DNA of 64,000 nucleotides from Doris montereyensis (GCA_037039925.1 JAXRKP010000383.1:82501-146500); one strand, 5' to 3'; positions 11,401-25,245 are shown, numbered from the stretch's first letter. Translations and numbers: made by a program. The notes: a model not told the origin generated them from the sequence alone.

Positions 11401-12411
11401 GGTGTCTGTCACAAGGCGCCTGGTTTGAAATTAAGATGTTTGTCACTAGGCGTTTGATTTGAAATTAAGGTGTCTGTCACTAGGTATCTGAATGCAAAAG
11501 TAAGATCTCTGTCACTGGGCACCTGATTTAAAATTAAGGTGTTTGTCACTAGGCGTCTGAATGTAAAGTAAGATGTCTGTCACTAGGCGTCTGATTTGAA
11601 ATTAAGATGTCTGCCACTAGGCTTGTGAATGTAAAGTAAGATGTCTGTCACTGGGCGCCTGATTGGAAAGTAAGATGTCTGTCAGTAGGCGTCTGATTCG
11701 AAATTAAAGTGCCTGTCAGTAGGCGTCTGATTCGAAATGAAGGTGTCTCTCACTAGACGTCAATAACGTGTCTGTCAGTAGTGCCTGATTGGAAAGTAAA
11801 GTGTCTCGCATGAAGCGCCTGATTGGAAAATAAGGTGTCTGTCACTAGGCTCCTGACTGGGCAATCCTGTTACTAGGCGTCGTATTTGAAATGAAGGTGT
11901 CTGTCAGTAGGTTCCTGATTGGGCAATAAGGTGTCTGTCATTAGGTGCCTGATTTGAAATGAAGGTGTCTGTCACTAGGCGTTTAATTTGAAATGAAGGT
12001 GTCTGTCACTAGGTTCCTGATTGGGCAATAAGGTGTCTGTCATTAGGCGTCTGATTTGAAATGAAGGGGTCTGTCACTAGGCGTCTAATTTGAAATGAAG
12101 GTGTCTGTCATTAGGCGTCTGATTTGAAATGAAGGTGTCTGTCACTGAGAGTCTAATTTGAAATGAAGGTGTCTCTCACTAGGCGTCTGATTTGAAATTA
12201 AGGTGTCTGTCACTAGGCGTCTGATTGGAAATTAAGGTGTCTGTCACTAGGCGTCTGATTTGAAATTGAAGCGTCTGTCACTAGGCGTCTGATTGGAAAT
12301 TAAGGTATCTGTCACATGGCGTCTGATTTGAAATTGAAGCGTCTGTCACTAGACACCTGATTTTGGGCAATAAGGTGTCTGTCACTAACACCTGATTGGA
12401 AAACAAAGTAT
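8446..12411 (+). repeat. large minisatellite, ~34 bp unit, ~115 copies
   Basis: Nearly 4 kb of 33-34 bp units share the core GTCTGTCACTAGGCGTCTG, followed by ATTTGAAATTAAG variants. The edges are more diverged ('GCCTGATTGGAAA' types at 8480-8720 and 11.7-12.4 kb) and the middle is more uniform, as expected if turnover is fastest in the centre. The block 8.86-10.04 kb is repeated almost verbatim 1,298 bp downstream, at 10.16-11.34 kb. Stops occur in all frames across units, so it does not encode a repeat protein. Confidence 0.97.
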
Positions 12412-12615
12412 CTCTTTCTGTAACGATGTGCCAGGTCAGCAGTCGCGTTTCCGAGACCTGCATGCTGGAATTCGGAGGAGGGCGGGTGTGGCCAAGGTAG
12501 ACTCTGGGCTGAAGAGGACAACATTGGTACCAAGAATTACAATTACGCAAGCCAACTATTCCTATGTAAATACACTTCAAAAGTACCATCTTCTACTTGT
12601 TTTTTGGAGAGAGTC
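12412..12615. other. no recognisable gene
   Basis: Short mixed-composition spacer after the minisatellite. The frames crossing it are extensions of repeat translation. Confidence 0.4.
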
Positions 12616-12619
12616 CTAT

Positions 12620-12850
12620 TCGTGTGTCTGTATGTTTGTTTGTCTATCCGTATGTATGTATATGTGTATGTACATGTATGTGTGTATGTCTGTATGTTTG
12701 TATGTATGAATGTATGTATGTATATACTGTATGTATGTATGCATGTATATGCGTATGTGTATGTATGTATGTATGTATGTATGTATGTATGTATGTATGT
12801 ATGTATATATGTATGTATGCATATTTATATGTAAGTATGTATGTATGTTC
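12620..12850 (+). repeat. (TATG)n microsatellite
   Basis: Imperfect TATG/TGTC tetranucleotides run for about 230 bases, purest at 12,755-12,815. Confidence 0.95.
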
Positions 12851-13841
12851 ACTGCTTGCTACCAGTTTTGTTTTGTAGGCTAAATACCCTTCTCGTTTTT
12901 TAGTTTAACAATAAATTAATAACAACAAACAAATTATGGGCATTGTGGTGATGACAGCCCTTAGTAGTAAATCATAATTGTCGTATTGAAATGAGCAAAA
13001 CACTGCATTTCCATCGTTTTTTCTATTATATTTATTTCTACGCCATTTTGTTTTCTTTTGTTTTTCTTTTTTTATATCTTTTTTCTTTTCTCCCCCCCTC
13101 CCAAACCTGTTGTTCTTAAGTTACCATTGTATTATATTTTTGTGATATTTTCTCACGATAAATGTCTTTTTGTCAGTATGCCGTATGCCCGCCAGATATG
13201 TATGAAATTTCAAATGAAATTGTCCACTATATATATTCAAGATCGATGAGACTAGTCAATTTACACCATAAAATCTGGCCTTGATGTAATGCATTCATTA
13301 TCATTATTGACATGTCACTTCACCATCAATTTACTGTTTTGCTTGCTTTCGTTTGAGCTTGCAAAACTCTCAACGCTCATGCTTAGGGCTAGAAATCGAT
13401 TAAGCTAAGAATCTATGGAAAATTATCGATGATAACATGTCAATACACCTACACTATATTATACATTTCTGTTTATTGGCATAATATGTCATCACATAAT
13501 GCAACATATAATGCAAGCTCCATTACTCAACTGTTTTCATGAGTATTTCATCGCGTTACAGCTGCATAATGTAAAATAAATATAATTAAAAAAATTAAAT
13601 AAAACAACTTATAATAAATGAATATCTTCAATCATCTCATGAAAAAAACTTAATCAGGTACTGTATTCACAAACGTAACGTAACATTTGAAAGCAATCAC
13701 GGTCTCCCAGGACTTGGTTAAACATCATGATGGCGCACTCTGCGCTGGAAGGATCACCTGGGGAAAACGGCATTGCAATGTTTTAGTGATGTAGCAAGGC
13801 AACTATTCCTTTGTCCTCCTCGTTCAAATATATAAAAAAAA
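12851..13841. other. no recognisable gene
   Basis: About 1 kb of AT-rich DNA with no coding signature or family resemblance. Confidence 0.45.
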
Positions 13842-14120
13842 GGTAATGTTCCTTTACGGCTGTTACGGCCCATATAGCTGGAGCTTATCCCGGGTTCAAT
13901 AGCGTGAAGTGGAACAGGTAATAATAATCACCTCTAGTCTGACGCAGGTCTTTACTCCAAGACTCGTGTTTGTATCTATTTGCACCTGGCTTGAGAGGGA
14001 AATGCGTGTTAAGTGTCTTTCTCAAGGAACACAACGTCGGACCTGGCTTTGCTAGTGTTCAAACCCGGGACCTTATGATCCCCAGTCTGGCAGAATAGCC
14101 ACTCGGCCACTGACGCCCCA
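13842..14120 (-). mobile_element. SINE2 copy, tRNA-derived
   Basis: Read on the reverse strand it opens with TCAGTGGCCGAGTGGC, an excellent A box, followed by a B-box-like GGGTTTGAACACT. The body contains 'ACGTTGTGTTCC', 'AGACACTTAACACGC' and 'AGGTGCAAAT' and ends at 'GGGCCGTAACAGCC'. Three more copies of the same length and layout lie at 24.9, 35.2 and 58.5 kb. The tRNA-like head and dispersed body define a Pol III SINE. Confidence 0.85.
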
Positions 14121-14328
14121 CCGTCCAAATACAAGTTGTGATCTTAATCGTGGGTGCTTTAGGGGTAGGCTATATTTTAGTTGGTTCTTTTATTAGAAAA
14201 AAATGGCATTTTTAAAATGTTCCGTTCTAAAGTAACAAGGGCTTTATTTTTGCTAATTCTCATTTTCTCCGGAAGACAGGAAAGTGCTAGCATAAATGTA
14301 GATACTTTTGTCCACCGACATGCAGCGG

Positions 14329-14348
14329 TATTTTTTCATGAAAAAATA
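14329..14348. repeat. 20-bp perfect palindrome
   Basis: TATTTTTTCATGAAAAAATA is its own reverse complement. It sits exactly at the 5' edge of a headless SINE1 copy. Confidence 0.9.
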
Positions 14349-14565
14349 CCTCACCCCACCACCCCTGGTCCATGTAGGGGGTTCAACACCTAGTCTCATA
14401 TGAGACAAAAGCTATAAAATGAAGTATCCGGCCGTGTGCAAATCACAACGGTCTGTACGTTAAAGACCCTTTGGCTGTTTACAGAGCAGTCCGGGAAAAT
14501 TAAAAATATTCCCCAAAACCTGAGATCGTCTTAGTTGAATTCAACCTAGATCTCACATGCACCAC
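14349..14565 (+). mobile_element. SINE1 copy lacking the tRNA head
   Basis: The body aligns with the copies at 7.4 and 48.3 kb through 'TTCAACACCTAGTCTCAT', 'GGCTGTTTACAGAGCAGTCC' and 'ATCGTCTTAGTTG'. The A/B-box head is missing, so it is a truncated insertion. Confidence 0.75.
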
Positions 14566-14899
14566 ACAGTTTACATACCTTTTTTTCACCATGATAACAT
14601 GGACATGCGCATTACCATAATTTTCACGTTAGGAAATGGAGACTGTTTTTTTTGTCTGATACAGGACCGTTATAAATCGATAAATAATATATTTGTTGTA
14701 CATGTGTTGAATAGTTCCCGTTCCAGAGTGCGGCCTGATTAACGTTAACTATTCTTTCATTTTAGGTTTATTTTGAACAGTTTACACATGTGCCACTGCC
14801 TCTATTTAGACATTGATTGTAGACATTAAAGTCTGTTGCTTCATTTTGATTTTTTAAATAACAACAGATTACTTAAACGAGTTCCCACACATTATCCCA

Positions 14900-15095
14900 T
14901 GGGTTCACTGACTCTGTCTTTGTATCTGTTTCTGTCTATCTGTCTGTTTATTCGACTGTCTGTCTGTACGTATGTATGTATGTATGTGTGTATATATCTT
15001 TGTATGTATGTATGTATGTATGTATGTATGTATGTCTCTGTCTGTCTGCCTCTGTCTCTGTCTCTGTCTGTATGTCCTAGTGCTGGTACGAGTAC
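14900..15095 (+). repeat. (TGTC)n/(TATG)n microsatellite
   Basis: Mixed TCTG, TATG and CTGTC tetranucleotide runs. The frames across it are repeat translations. Confidence 0.9.
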
Positions 15096-15327
15096 ACGGT
15101 CTTTCGCATATTGTGTCCTGTTTGTGTGAAATGCCCTCCCAACAGACTCTTAGCGAGTCAACAAGTTTTTGAAAACCACATCAAGCCACATCTTTCTAGA
15201 CAAGCTTCCAAGAGCTTACTTTATTCAAAGAAAAACTAGCTATATTTTATGAAGGTAGTATTCATCCTGTGTCGTAAAAGAAAAATTGCATAATGTTATT
15301 AAGGCTGTAGTCAGCCTGTGTGTGAAG

Positions 15328-15376
15328 ACGTTGTAGATGTGTGTGTATGTGTATGTGTGTGTGTGTGTGTGTGTTT
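15328..15376 (+). repeat. (GT)n microsatellite
   Basis: GT dinucleotides with a few TATG interruptions. Confidence 0.9.
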
Positions 15377-15479
15377 GTGGAACACGAATTCATCACAGTA
15401 TTTACTGTTAACACGACTTGTCTTCTTCTTGTTTGCACTGTCGGTTTTCCTTGTCATAAATTGCACACACTCACATTTG

Positions 15480-15920
15480 ACACTGTGTAGGATGGGCGAC
15501 GAACCTAAGGCATTCCTTAAAAGAACACAACGTAGAGCAAAAGATTAATAGGAGCCACATAAAATAATTTACCAATATAAAACCAACATGTGCACGTGAT
15601 GAGTAGCTGGAACTGTATCTGCAGAATTTGATTGTCGATATAGGGAGTAAGACAGGGTTGTGGATCCGAAGTCCTCTTTTGTCTTATCGCATTTATGGAT
15701 TCAGTCAGGCAAAAGGCATCCTCAAAACATGAAGAAATTGAATGTAGGTTATGCGGAGAGCTCAAACCAGTAAATGCATCAATGCTTTCATTTGGCCGAT
15801 GATTTAGTTCTGTTTGGAAAATCAGAAAGGGACCTCCAGTCAAATAGCAACATAATGAATAATCAATTCAATAAAAGAGGAATGAGAGTCAATGCAAAGA
15901 AAACCAAAACCAATCAGTGA
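15480..15920 (+). pseudogene. LINE A reverse transcriptase fragment
   Basis: Forward DNA aligns with the RT core of the LINE A copies at 27.6 and 46.1 kb. Shared stretches run from 'GCATTCCTTAAAAGAACACAA' (motif A-B spacer) through 'GGAGTAAGACAGGGTTGT' (the family's GVRQGCI, motif B) to 'CCGATGATTTAGTTCTG' (FADDLVLF, motif C, broken by one extra G). Small indels keep the frame closed, so it is dead. Confidence 0.85.
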
Positions 15921-16085
15921 ATACATGCAATGTAGAATAAGTACAAACTTCAAATACTAAGAAATATTTAATTGTACATTGCGAGTAATTCATTAACTTT
16001 AGCATGATAATATAACACAATTGTCATGGATCAATACAAACATGGCAGTGGCAACAACGATGACAGTCATAGATTATTCCTCAAC

Positions 16086-16150
16086 AGGTGGGTCGCGACC
16101 CCCAGGGGGGTCGCGAACGCGTTTCAGGGGGGGTCGCGAAGGTCCTCGAA
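16086..16150. mobile_element. possible hAT-type transposon end
   Basis: GGTGGGTCGCGACCCCC is followed by two more GGGGTCGCGA blocks. Repeated GTCGCGA near a terminus is a pattern I associate with hAT/ZBED-type element ends, but no transposase or matching far terminus is seen. Confidence 0.3.
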
Positions 16151-16394
16151 ATTTTGATTTATTGGTCCATATTTCAATACAATATACATGTAATTTCGCA
16201 ATCAGTTTTAATACGTTACGGTAATCTCTGTAGACTTATTTATAAAACATGTATTACATCAGTTACTTCCACATCTTGGCTATCGAATACATGTGTTATC
16301 TCTGAATGTGCATAATTATAATTTGGAATCAGTGCAGTTTTATGCGGGCATGTTGTGGAAAATTGGGGTTGGATGGGACGATTTTACCGGTGTG

Positions 16395-17094
<700 letters not shown>

Positions 17095-17219
17095 AACCCT
17101 ATACCTTGGATGTATCGGACATTTCCGTTCTATCTCTAAAGAAACCTATGGACAGGAAAAGGGCGATATGTTAAGCGGAATTCTACGTCATAAAGGACGA
17201 TGTGCTTCCCACCAATCCC

Positions 17220-18130
17220 TAAGAAACCAAAAGATGAAGAAAGACGCCTTCTCCAAAGCTGAATGATGAAACAGGTTGGTTTCTCAAACCGTCGAATTTC
17301 AAGACATTATGACATTTCAGATGCATCTGTAGCTTGTCTCCACGCCCAGTATGCCGGTATAGGAACTGACAAAAGCAAACCTGGACAGAGACAGGATGAA
17401 AGAGGAAAACAACACCTGAAACTGATCAACAGATTATTGAACGTTTTGCAACCGATTCCTTCTCAAACACCTCTCTGGCAGCAATAGATCAAGGGATCAT
17501 CCAACAAACAGTTTGAATGCAATCCTTTGAAAGATACATATTTAAAGTGCATGTGACCTTATGTTGGGCATCAATTTACACAGAACCAGCGACGTGCCTG
17601 CGTCTTGAGTGGGCTCTCGAGCGTCATCCTTGGGTGTAGAACGCCTGGAACAAAGTTCTTATCAATGATACTTTACGTTGTCAGGTCCTGGTAGACGAAT
17701 TCGCATCTGGAGAAGTGTCAGCACCAGACACGGTGACAAGAATATTTTAGAAGTTAGGCCTTTTTGGTGGAGTGGTGTTACTGTTTAGGCTGGTATCACA
17801 TCGCACTACATGACTCAACTTGTGCTCGTCCAGGGTACCATGAACGCCTCAAGATACCAGCAGGAAATCCTGGCTGAGCATGTTGTCCCCGCTGTCAAGA
17901 ATAGCATCGCCTGCATAATATTTCAACAGGACGACGCTCGGACTCATAACGCCAAAATATGTTAAGAGTACCTGGAGGAAAAACAAATTGCAAGTTCTGC
18001 CCTTGCCTGTCCACTCCCGAGATATTTCTCCTATTGAACGCATTTGGCATGTTCTGAACGAGGGTAAAAGAAACGAAGGCACTGTGGGAAATTTAAACAA
18101 CTCCTGTTGGAGAAGAGGGACAATATCTCA
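17220..18130 (+). pseudogene. Tc1-like transposase remnant
   Basis: The N-terminal helix-turn-helix region reads MMKQVGFSNRRISRHYDISD (17,263 onward) and continues to about 17,487. Then come LVDEFASGEVS near the first catalytic Asp (~17,690), QQDDARTHNA with the second Asp (~17,930) and RDISPIERIWHVLNE with the third acidic residue (~18,020). That is the order of a Tc1/mariner DDE transposase of about 340 residues, which cuts and pastes its own element. At least four frame changes and internal stops make it inactive. Terminal inverted repeats were not identified with confidence. Confidence 0.85.
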
Positions 18131-19885
<1,755 letters not shown>

Positions 19886-20339
19886 CCTACAGCCCACCCC
19901 CACAGCCCACCACCCCCCACAGCCCACCACCCCCCACAGCCCACCACCCCCACAGCCCACCCCCACCACACACACAACCACAACCGACCCCACTACACAC
20001 AACCGACACACACGCCCTCTGTCAAAGCTCATTCATCCATGCTCATCCCCTACGTCCATTTGTTTTGATAAATACAATTCAGAAATGAGTAGGATACACA
20101 ACCATAATCGATCCCCCACCCCCCCTACCCACACACACAACACTTCCCAACGAACCCCTACGCACACACACAAGCCTTCCGTCAAAGCAAATTCATCCTT
20201 ATCCAACCTCATTCGACCCCCCCCCCCCACACACAATACATCTCAACCGACTCCCATACACACGCCTTCGGTCAAAGCTCATTCATCTATGCCTAACCCC
20301 ACTTCAACACTGAACGTATAACTGACGAATAGAACATTG

Positions 20340-20580
20340 GAAATAGGTGTGTATCTACATGAAAAGATCTCAGTTTTCTCATTCAATAAAGTCATGTGTT
20401 CGCTTTTTTCATGATGTTGTCGGTGTTATCAGTCCAATTCAATGTGTTATCAATAATTATTCCTAAATACTTGTAGTTCTGTGATCACTCTATTTCTATC
20501 CCTTTTGTGGTGACTGGGGAGGGTGCAATTTTATATTTCCGGAAATCAATTATTATTCCCTTAGTTTAGGGAGAACTGGA
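20340..20580 (-). pseudogene. LINE RT thumb fragment (CR1/Rex-like)
   Basis: Reverse-strand translation gives NYKYLGIIIDNTLNWTDNTD (~20,450), a MRKLRSFHVDTHLFPMFYSS-like block (~20,370) and IRSVLKWG (~20,335). 'YLG..ID..L.W' and 'LR.L.SF.V...ML..FY.S.I.SVL' are typical of the thumb of LINE reverse transcriptases. Both ends are truncated. Confidence 0.7.
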
Positions 20581-21720
20581 CCATGTACATAGTAAACATA
20601 TATTATTATAATGATATTCCACTTACTTGTAAATGTACAGTATATTAAATTATTCAATAAATAAGGGCCAAGCCCATCTTTTATGGTTCCTCTAAAAACA
20701 GTCATTGCCATTGGCAAATCGAGGGTTGCAGGTGGAGGGTTCCACTATACTAATTCTTTATATTATATTATAATGGCTCCGAAATATGTATGTAGGCCTA
20801 AAGGATTTGCAATAGTCAAATACATAGGAAATGGAGACCCAGGCTAAGTCACTGAGTGCTTTACTTTATATTCTTTCTTTCTTTCTTTATTAGTTCCCAT
20901 TCTACCTTTCGGTGTATGGGTACTTTATATTCAATTGTCGAAAATAACTTGACCCTTGTTTTTAGTTTTTAAGAATGCATTTGTCACCAGATCGCTATAA
21001 TTATGATCCAGACAAACAAACAAGTAGAAAACTGTTTTCTAGATCATAATTCATCAGTTTATTTTTGTTGTACATGTACTGATTCGTCGTGTATGACACA
21101 CTGTGATGGACTTGGTTTGAGTATCATTATTTGGAGTATTGGAAGATGACGGGAGGGGGGGGAGCGGGGCTATTTTTTTTTGTCCAGGAGCCCAACATTT
21201 TCTCGGTGGCCCGGCCCTGGTCTCTGTGGGCAGGTAAGGCTTTCCTGGACCCAAACCCTGTCTTTCGGCCGAGAAAGATGGAAGAATCTAGTGCGGCAGT
21301 CCATGGTGCAGCGCCCCCCCCCGACCCGAGATCAAACGACCATGGAGGGTTACGAGCTGTCTTGAAATACATGACAAATGTATATACATGGACTTTAATT
21401 TGATTTGATTGTATTATTATATGGAAGGCTTCAATGCATTTCAAACCGTGAATGAAGTAAGGCACAATCCCAAAGACATCAATACTAATATGGTTGTCTT
21501 GAAACCACTCCATCTATGAATAATGACAATGATTAATACACGTTTAAAGCCCCAAAAATGTAGACTTTAATTTGATTTGATTTGAATTGATTTGATCATG
21601 TTTTTTTTTAAATTAGATTTGATTTCATTCGATCGATTCATTTTGATTTGATTTGATTTGATTTGGCATCCACAAATAAAATAATATCATGATGTTTTGA
21701 AGAATCAAAAATTTCACGAA
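20581..21720. other. no recognisable gene
   Basis: AT-rich, with GATTT-rich patches at 21,390-21,410 and 21,560-21,665. The latter ends in 'TTTGGCATCCACAA', which resembles the reverse-strand tail of SINE1 and may be a tail-only remnant. A G/C-rich island at 21,150-21,345 has overlapping short frames without domain resemblance. Confidence 0.4.
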
Positions 21721-21724
21721 CTCC

Positions 21725-22345
21725 CTAAATAGAAAAAAAAGGATCTTTAACATGAGTGATTGCACACGAAACCTCCTTTTTATCACCCGAATCCGAATAG
21801 GTATCACCGAGGTTATGACTGAAATGCCCATTACAGCGTCTTCGGGATTCTAAAAGTTGACTGAGTTTTTCTTTGAATGAGAACAAAAAAAAGTCAGATT
21901 GTGTTAGTTTGGGATAATATGGAGGATATGTGAGAATTCGAAGGTTGTTTTCAGTCAAGGGCTGCACCGTCGCAATGGCTGTGTGAGCACGGGCAATGTC
22001 CAGGTGCCATAACATGCCTCTTTGCCTGCCTTTGGGCGGCGTTGTCTGGACTTCTCTAACACTATCGGTATACAGTGGTTTACATACCAATCTGAACTGG
22101 ATGTACACCTGTCTTGGAGTGGTACCGGAAGTGTGTGGTCTTTGGAATTTCAGAGGGGTGGGGTGGGGGAGGGCGGTTCTCGCCAAGAAAAAGCCATACT
22201 CTAGATTGACGCTTCGTTTCAGGGTCATACCAAGGACTACTGTAATCCTTGGGTCATACATATAAACCTAGGAAATCTCAGTACATATAGGTACGTATAG
22301 GTAGTTCCAGATATAAACCCATGTTTCATCACCAGTCAAGGTGTT
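21725..22345 (-). pseudogene. mariner-like transposase remnant
   Basis: On the reverse strand TLTGDETWVYI (~22,330) carries the first catalytic Asp of a mariner-type DDE transposase. A YDPRITVV-like block (~22,250), the second-Asp region MLWHLDIARAHTAIATVQPL (~22,010) and YPPYYPKLTQSDFFLF (~21,900), with the third Asp, follow. The spacing and the SDFFLF ending fit mariner (DD..D) rather than Tc1. The N-terminal DNA-binding part is missing. The stretch between the first and second Asp is shortened and replaced by unrelated-looking residues, so the copy is broken. Confidence 0.8.
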
Positions 22346-23480
22346 TTCAATGTGTCTAGGTATATGAGACTTACTTTACTTTTACTATTCAATACAAACG
22401 TGTGTGACCACTCACAAGAACAGTTGTAACGTCCAACTAACACGTACTTGTGAACCCCGTCGTCATAACCACCGTCGTCGTCGTTGGCTCCTGCATGGTC
22501 GTAATGATCACTTGTGTTCACTCTCCCTAACATCCACGATAAGGCATTTACATAGACACATTCATCCGGTAAAAAATCACGCAAGCTCTGTAAGGGGAGA
22601 AAATCAATCTACCGAAGCCTACAAAGCGACCACAAGTTCTCAGTAGATCTATGTTCTTTTTACTACATAATGTTGGTTTTTCGTTTTAATATTCTTATGC
22701 TTAAAAGTGAAAACAGGAAAATGAAAAGAAAGAAGAAAAACAATCTATCGCAGCAATTAAAAAAAAACCCGATTGATGTATAGATGTTGCTGAACTATAA
22801 TAGTTCACTCTATAACTCTGTGTTTAACCAATGCATTCATCACGAGCATGCTAATAGTAATAATACAGAAATAAAAAAAGAAGAAGTTTTAAGAGCACAA
22901 TCTTGCTGGTAAGTACATGCACTTATTTTGCAACCGATTGACGCAGGGATTTAGAGGTACATGTGTTTTTGTTTTTCCTATTATTTTTCTCTCCTTTATT
23001 TCTCCTCATTGTTTTTGTGTTTTTCTCATTTGGTTTTTCTTTTCTTTTCTAGGTCATCTGGCTCTTTGATGTTGATGTATTGACTTAAGGATTGATCATT
23101 ACAGCGGTATTGAAAAGTATCGATACTTATCTGAGAACCACTGTTCTAGTCGCGGATCGATACATTGGGTGTATATTGAACCAGCCAAGCAATTGTTAAG
23201 TAATGGCAAGTTGTTTTGAAGCCTAAAAGCCCATGTAGCCGTAGCTAATCCTGGTTTCTATTGCGTAAAGCGTAAAAAGCAATACAAAGCCATCCCCACC
23301 TACCAACTGGACATAAGTTGGCTTTACATCTCAGCCATAGCTGAATCTCTAATACATTTCTGTGGTCATCTATTTTCTTTCTTATATTTACAAATGTAGA
23401 CTATTTACTTATGACAAGTTAATTCCTTTCTTTGTTTTTTTTTGTTTTTCTATATTTCTTTCTGTCCTGTATATGTTTTT
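22346..23480. other. mostly empty; possible SINE2 scrap
   Basis: No gene is seen. At 23,215-23,290 'AAGCCCATGTAGCCGTAGCTAATCCTGG' and the next ~40 bases resemble the tail-side body of SINE2 on the reverse strand, weakly. A CAGCGGT...ACCACTG pair at 23,103-23,144 resembles hAT-type ends but spans only ~40 bp. Confidence 0.3.
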
Positions 23481-23489
23481 CTATTTGCT

Positions 23490-23622
23490 CTTTCTTTTTC
23501 TTTCTTTCTTTCTTTCTTTCTTTCCTTCTTTCCTTCTTTTATTCTTTCATTCTTTCTTTCTTTCTTTCTTTTTTTCTTTCTTTCTTTCTCTCTTTCTTTC
23601 GTTCTTTCATTCTTTCTTTCAT

Positions 23623-23658
<36 letters not shown>

Positions 23659-23690
23659 TCATTCATTCTTCCGTTCTTTCTTTCTTTACT
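23490..23690 (+). repeat. (CTTT)n microsatellite
   Basis: About 200 bases of TTTC tetranucleotides with CATT and CCTT variants. The Phe/Leu/Ser frames are artefacts. Confidence 0.95.
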
Positions 23691-23799
23691 TTTATCATCT
23701 TTTTATCTATATCGTACCATATCTTTTCAGAGGCCTTATAGGTCATGTGATATTTATATGTCCCTTACATCTTGAAATATAATATTCTTAAAATATTTA

Positions 23800-24115
23800 T
23801 ATATATATTCATTTATTCATTTATTTATTCGTCGATACATTTATTTGTTTTCATGATTCATTCATTCATTAATTGGTTTTTTATCTCTCTATCCTCTCAT
23901 CTATTTATCTATGTATATAATGTCTATTTGTATATTATCTATTTATCTATTTAAATATTTAAATATTTATCTATTTATCTATTCATCTATTATATATTTA
24001 TATAGTTATCTATCTATTGATTTATCTATGTATCTGTTTATCTATTTGTCTATTTATCTATTTATTTATTTGTCTATTTATATACTTATTTGTTCATATA
24101 TCTATTCTTTGATTC
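23800..24115 (+). repeat. (ATTT/ATCT)n microsatellite
   Basis: Degenerate ATTT, ATCT and TTCA tetranucleotides over about 300 bases. Confidence 0.9.
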
Positions 24116-24837
24116 TATCATTTCTATCAATCAAACTCTGTATCAAAACACTCTTTCCGTTCATCTTTTACTTATTCTCTATCATCATAGATGGTATCAT
24201 TTACTGATTTACCTTTCTTTATCTTCTTTGATCGCAAGCAAAACAAATCTTTTTTTTTTTTCAAACCAATTAAAATAATGATTTGATTCAAGAGTTTATT
24301 TCTCTAAGAACCTAGGGCAAGCTATTTGAAATCTACTTGCGAAATATGAAGGTTGTGGCAGCAGTGCTTCCTGAGTTATAGACGGTCAAAGTAAGAGATT
24401 TCAGCTATAATATATGTTTATAGATGATACATTATGTTGCCGGCTAATCACGACATAGGCTTGCCTTGAAGTTTGGCCTTCGTGCGCCTCATGGCGCCTT
24501 AAGGTCAGCCTCACACGGCATCAACGCAAGCGAGTCAACGTGTGCACACACACACACCACACGGGTCTAGCCTCAAGGCAAAATTGCGTCCATTAGTACT
24601 AACCAAGTAGACGTAGCTGTGGCAAGTCTAGAACTTTGTTGATGGTAAAAACAATTAAAAGATAGAAAAGAAAGAAGCCAGTGAGATTCTAGTGTAAACA
24701 ATGGCTCTAACGTAGAAATAGACATTGTAATAGTAATCACATTAATTTGCTTAAACATTTGGTGAACTGTTCATTAGTTTATAGGGCTTATCTTCGAATG
24801 GACTAGGATATACTTTATCATTACAGTCATTATCATT
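24116..24837. other. no recognisable gene
   Basis: AT-rich DNA with one more GC-balanced patch (24,440-24,590) that contains an (AC)n run. No domain or repeat family is recognised. Confidence 0.4.
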
Positions 24838-24840
24838 ATT

Positions 24841-24878
<38 letters not shown>

Positions 24879-24904
24879 TATTATTATCTATTATCATTAT
24901 TATT
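24838..24904 (+). repeat. (ATC)n/(ATT)n microsatellite
   Basis: About 15 ATC triplets followed by ATT triplets, immediately before a SINE2 head. Confidence 0.95.
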
Positions 24905-25198
24905 TTGTGGCTGAGGGGTAGGCTGTCGGACTGGTGATCATGCAGTCCCGAGTTTGAATCCTAGCAAAGTCAGGTCCAACGTTGTGTTCTTGACAAAGAC
25001 ACATAACACGCATTTCCCCACTCTACCCAGGTGCAAATGAGTACAAGTAATAGCTTGGGAGTAAAAACTAGCGTCAGACTAGCGTCCTGGCCAGGAGGTG
25101 ACTATTGTAAATTGTTCGGCTTCACGCTATAGCAACAGGCATAAGCTCTGGCTCTATAGGCCTTAAGGGCCTTGGAGGAAATGTTATTATCATTATTA

Positions 25199-25245
<47 letters not shown>
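24905..25245 (+). mobile_element. SINE2 copy with (ATT)n tail
   Basis: Forward copy. The A box is TGGCTGAGGGG (24,907) and the B-box-like GAGTTTGAATCC lies at 24,950-24,961. The body carries 'CCAACGTTGTGTTC' and 'CAGGTGCAAATGAG' and ends at 'CCTTAAGGGCCTTGGAGGAA' (25,181). (ATT)n follows to 25,245, where the LINE A 5' end starts abruptly. Confidence 0.85.

Noticed and set aside
8446..12411. CRISPR-like array
   Set aside because: Units are contiguous with no unique spacers, they diverge gradually, and the context is eukaryotic. It is a minisatellite.
21127..21513. Overlapping forward and reverse frames in a GC-rich patch
   Set aside because: Several frames are open at once because of local GC composition. 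No family resemblance and no splice context.
23103..23144. Tiny hAT-like element with CAGCGGT...ACCACTG ends
   Set aside because: Only about 40 bp long, the ends are seven bases with one mismatch, and no target duplication was seen. Chance is likely.
23362..24278. Phe/Leu/Ser-rich frames that look like membrane proteins
   Set aside because: They arise from CTTT and ATTT tetranucleotide runs, with overlapping frames in all phases.
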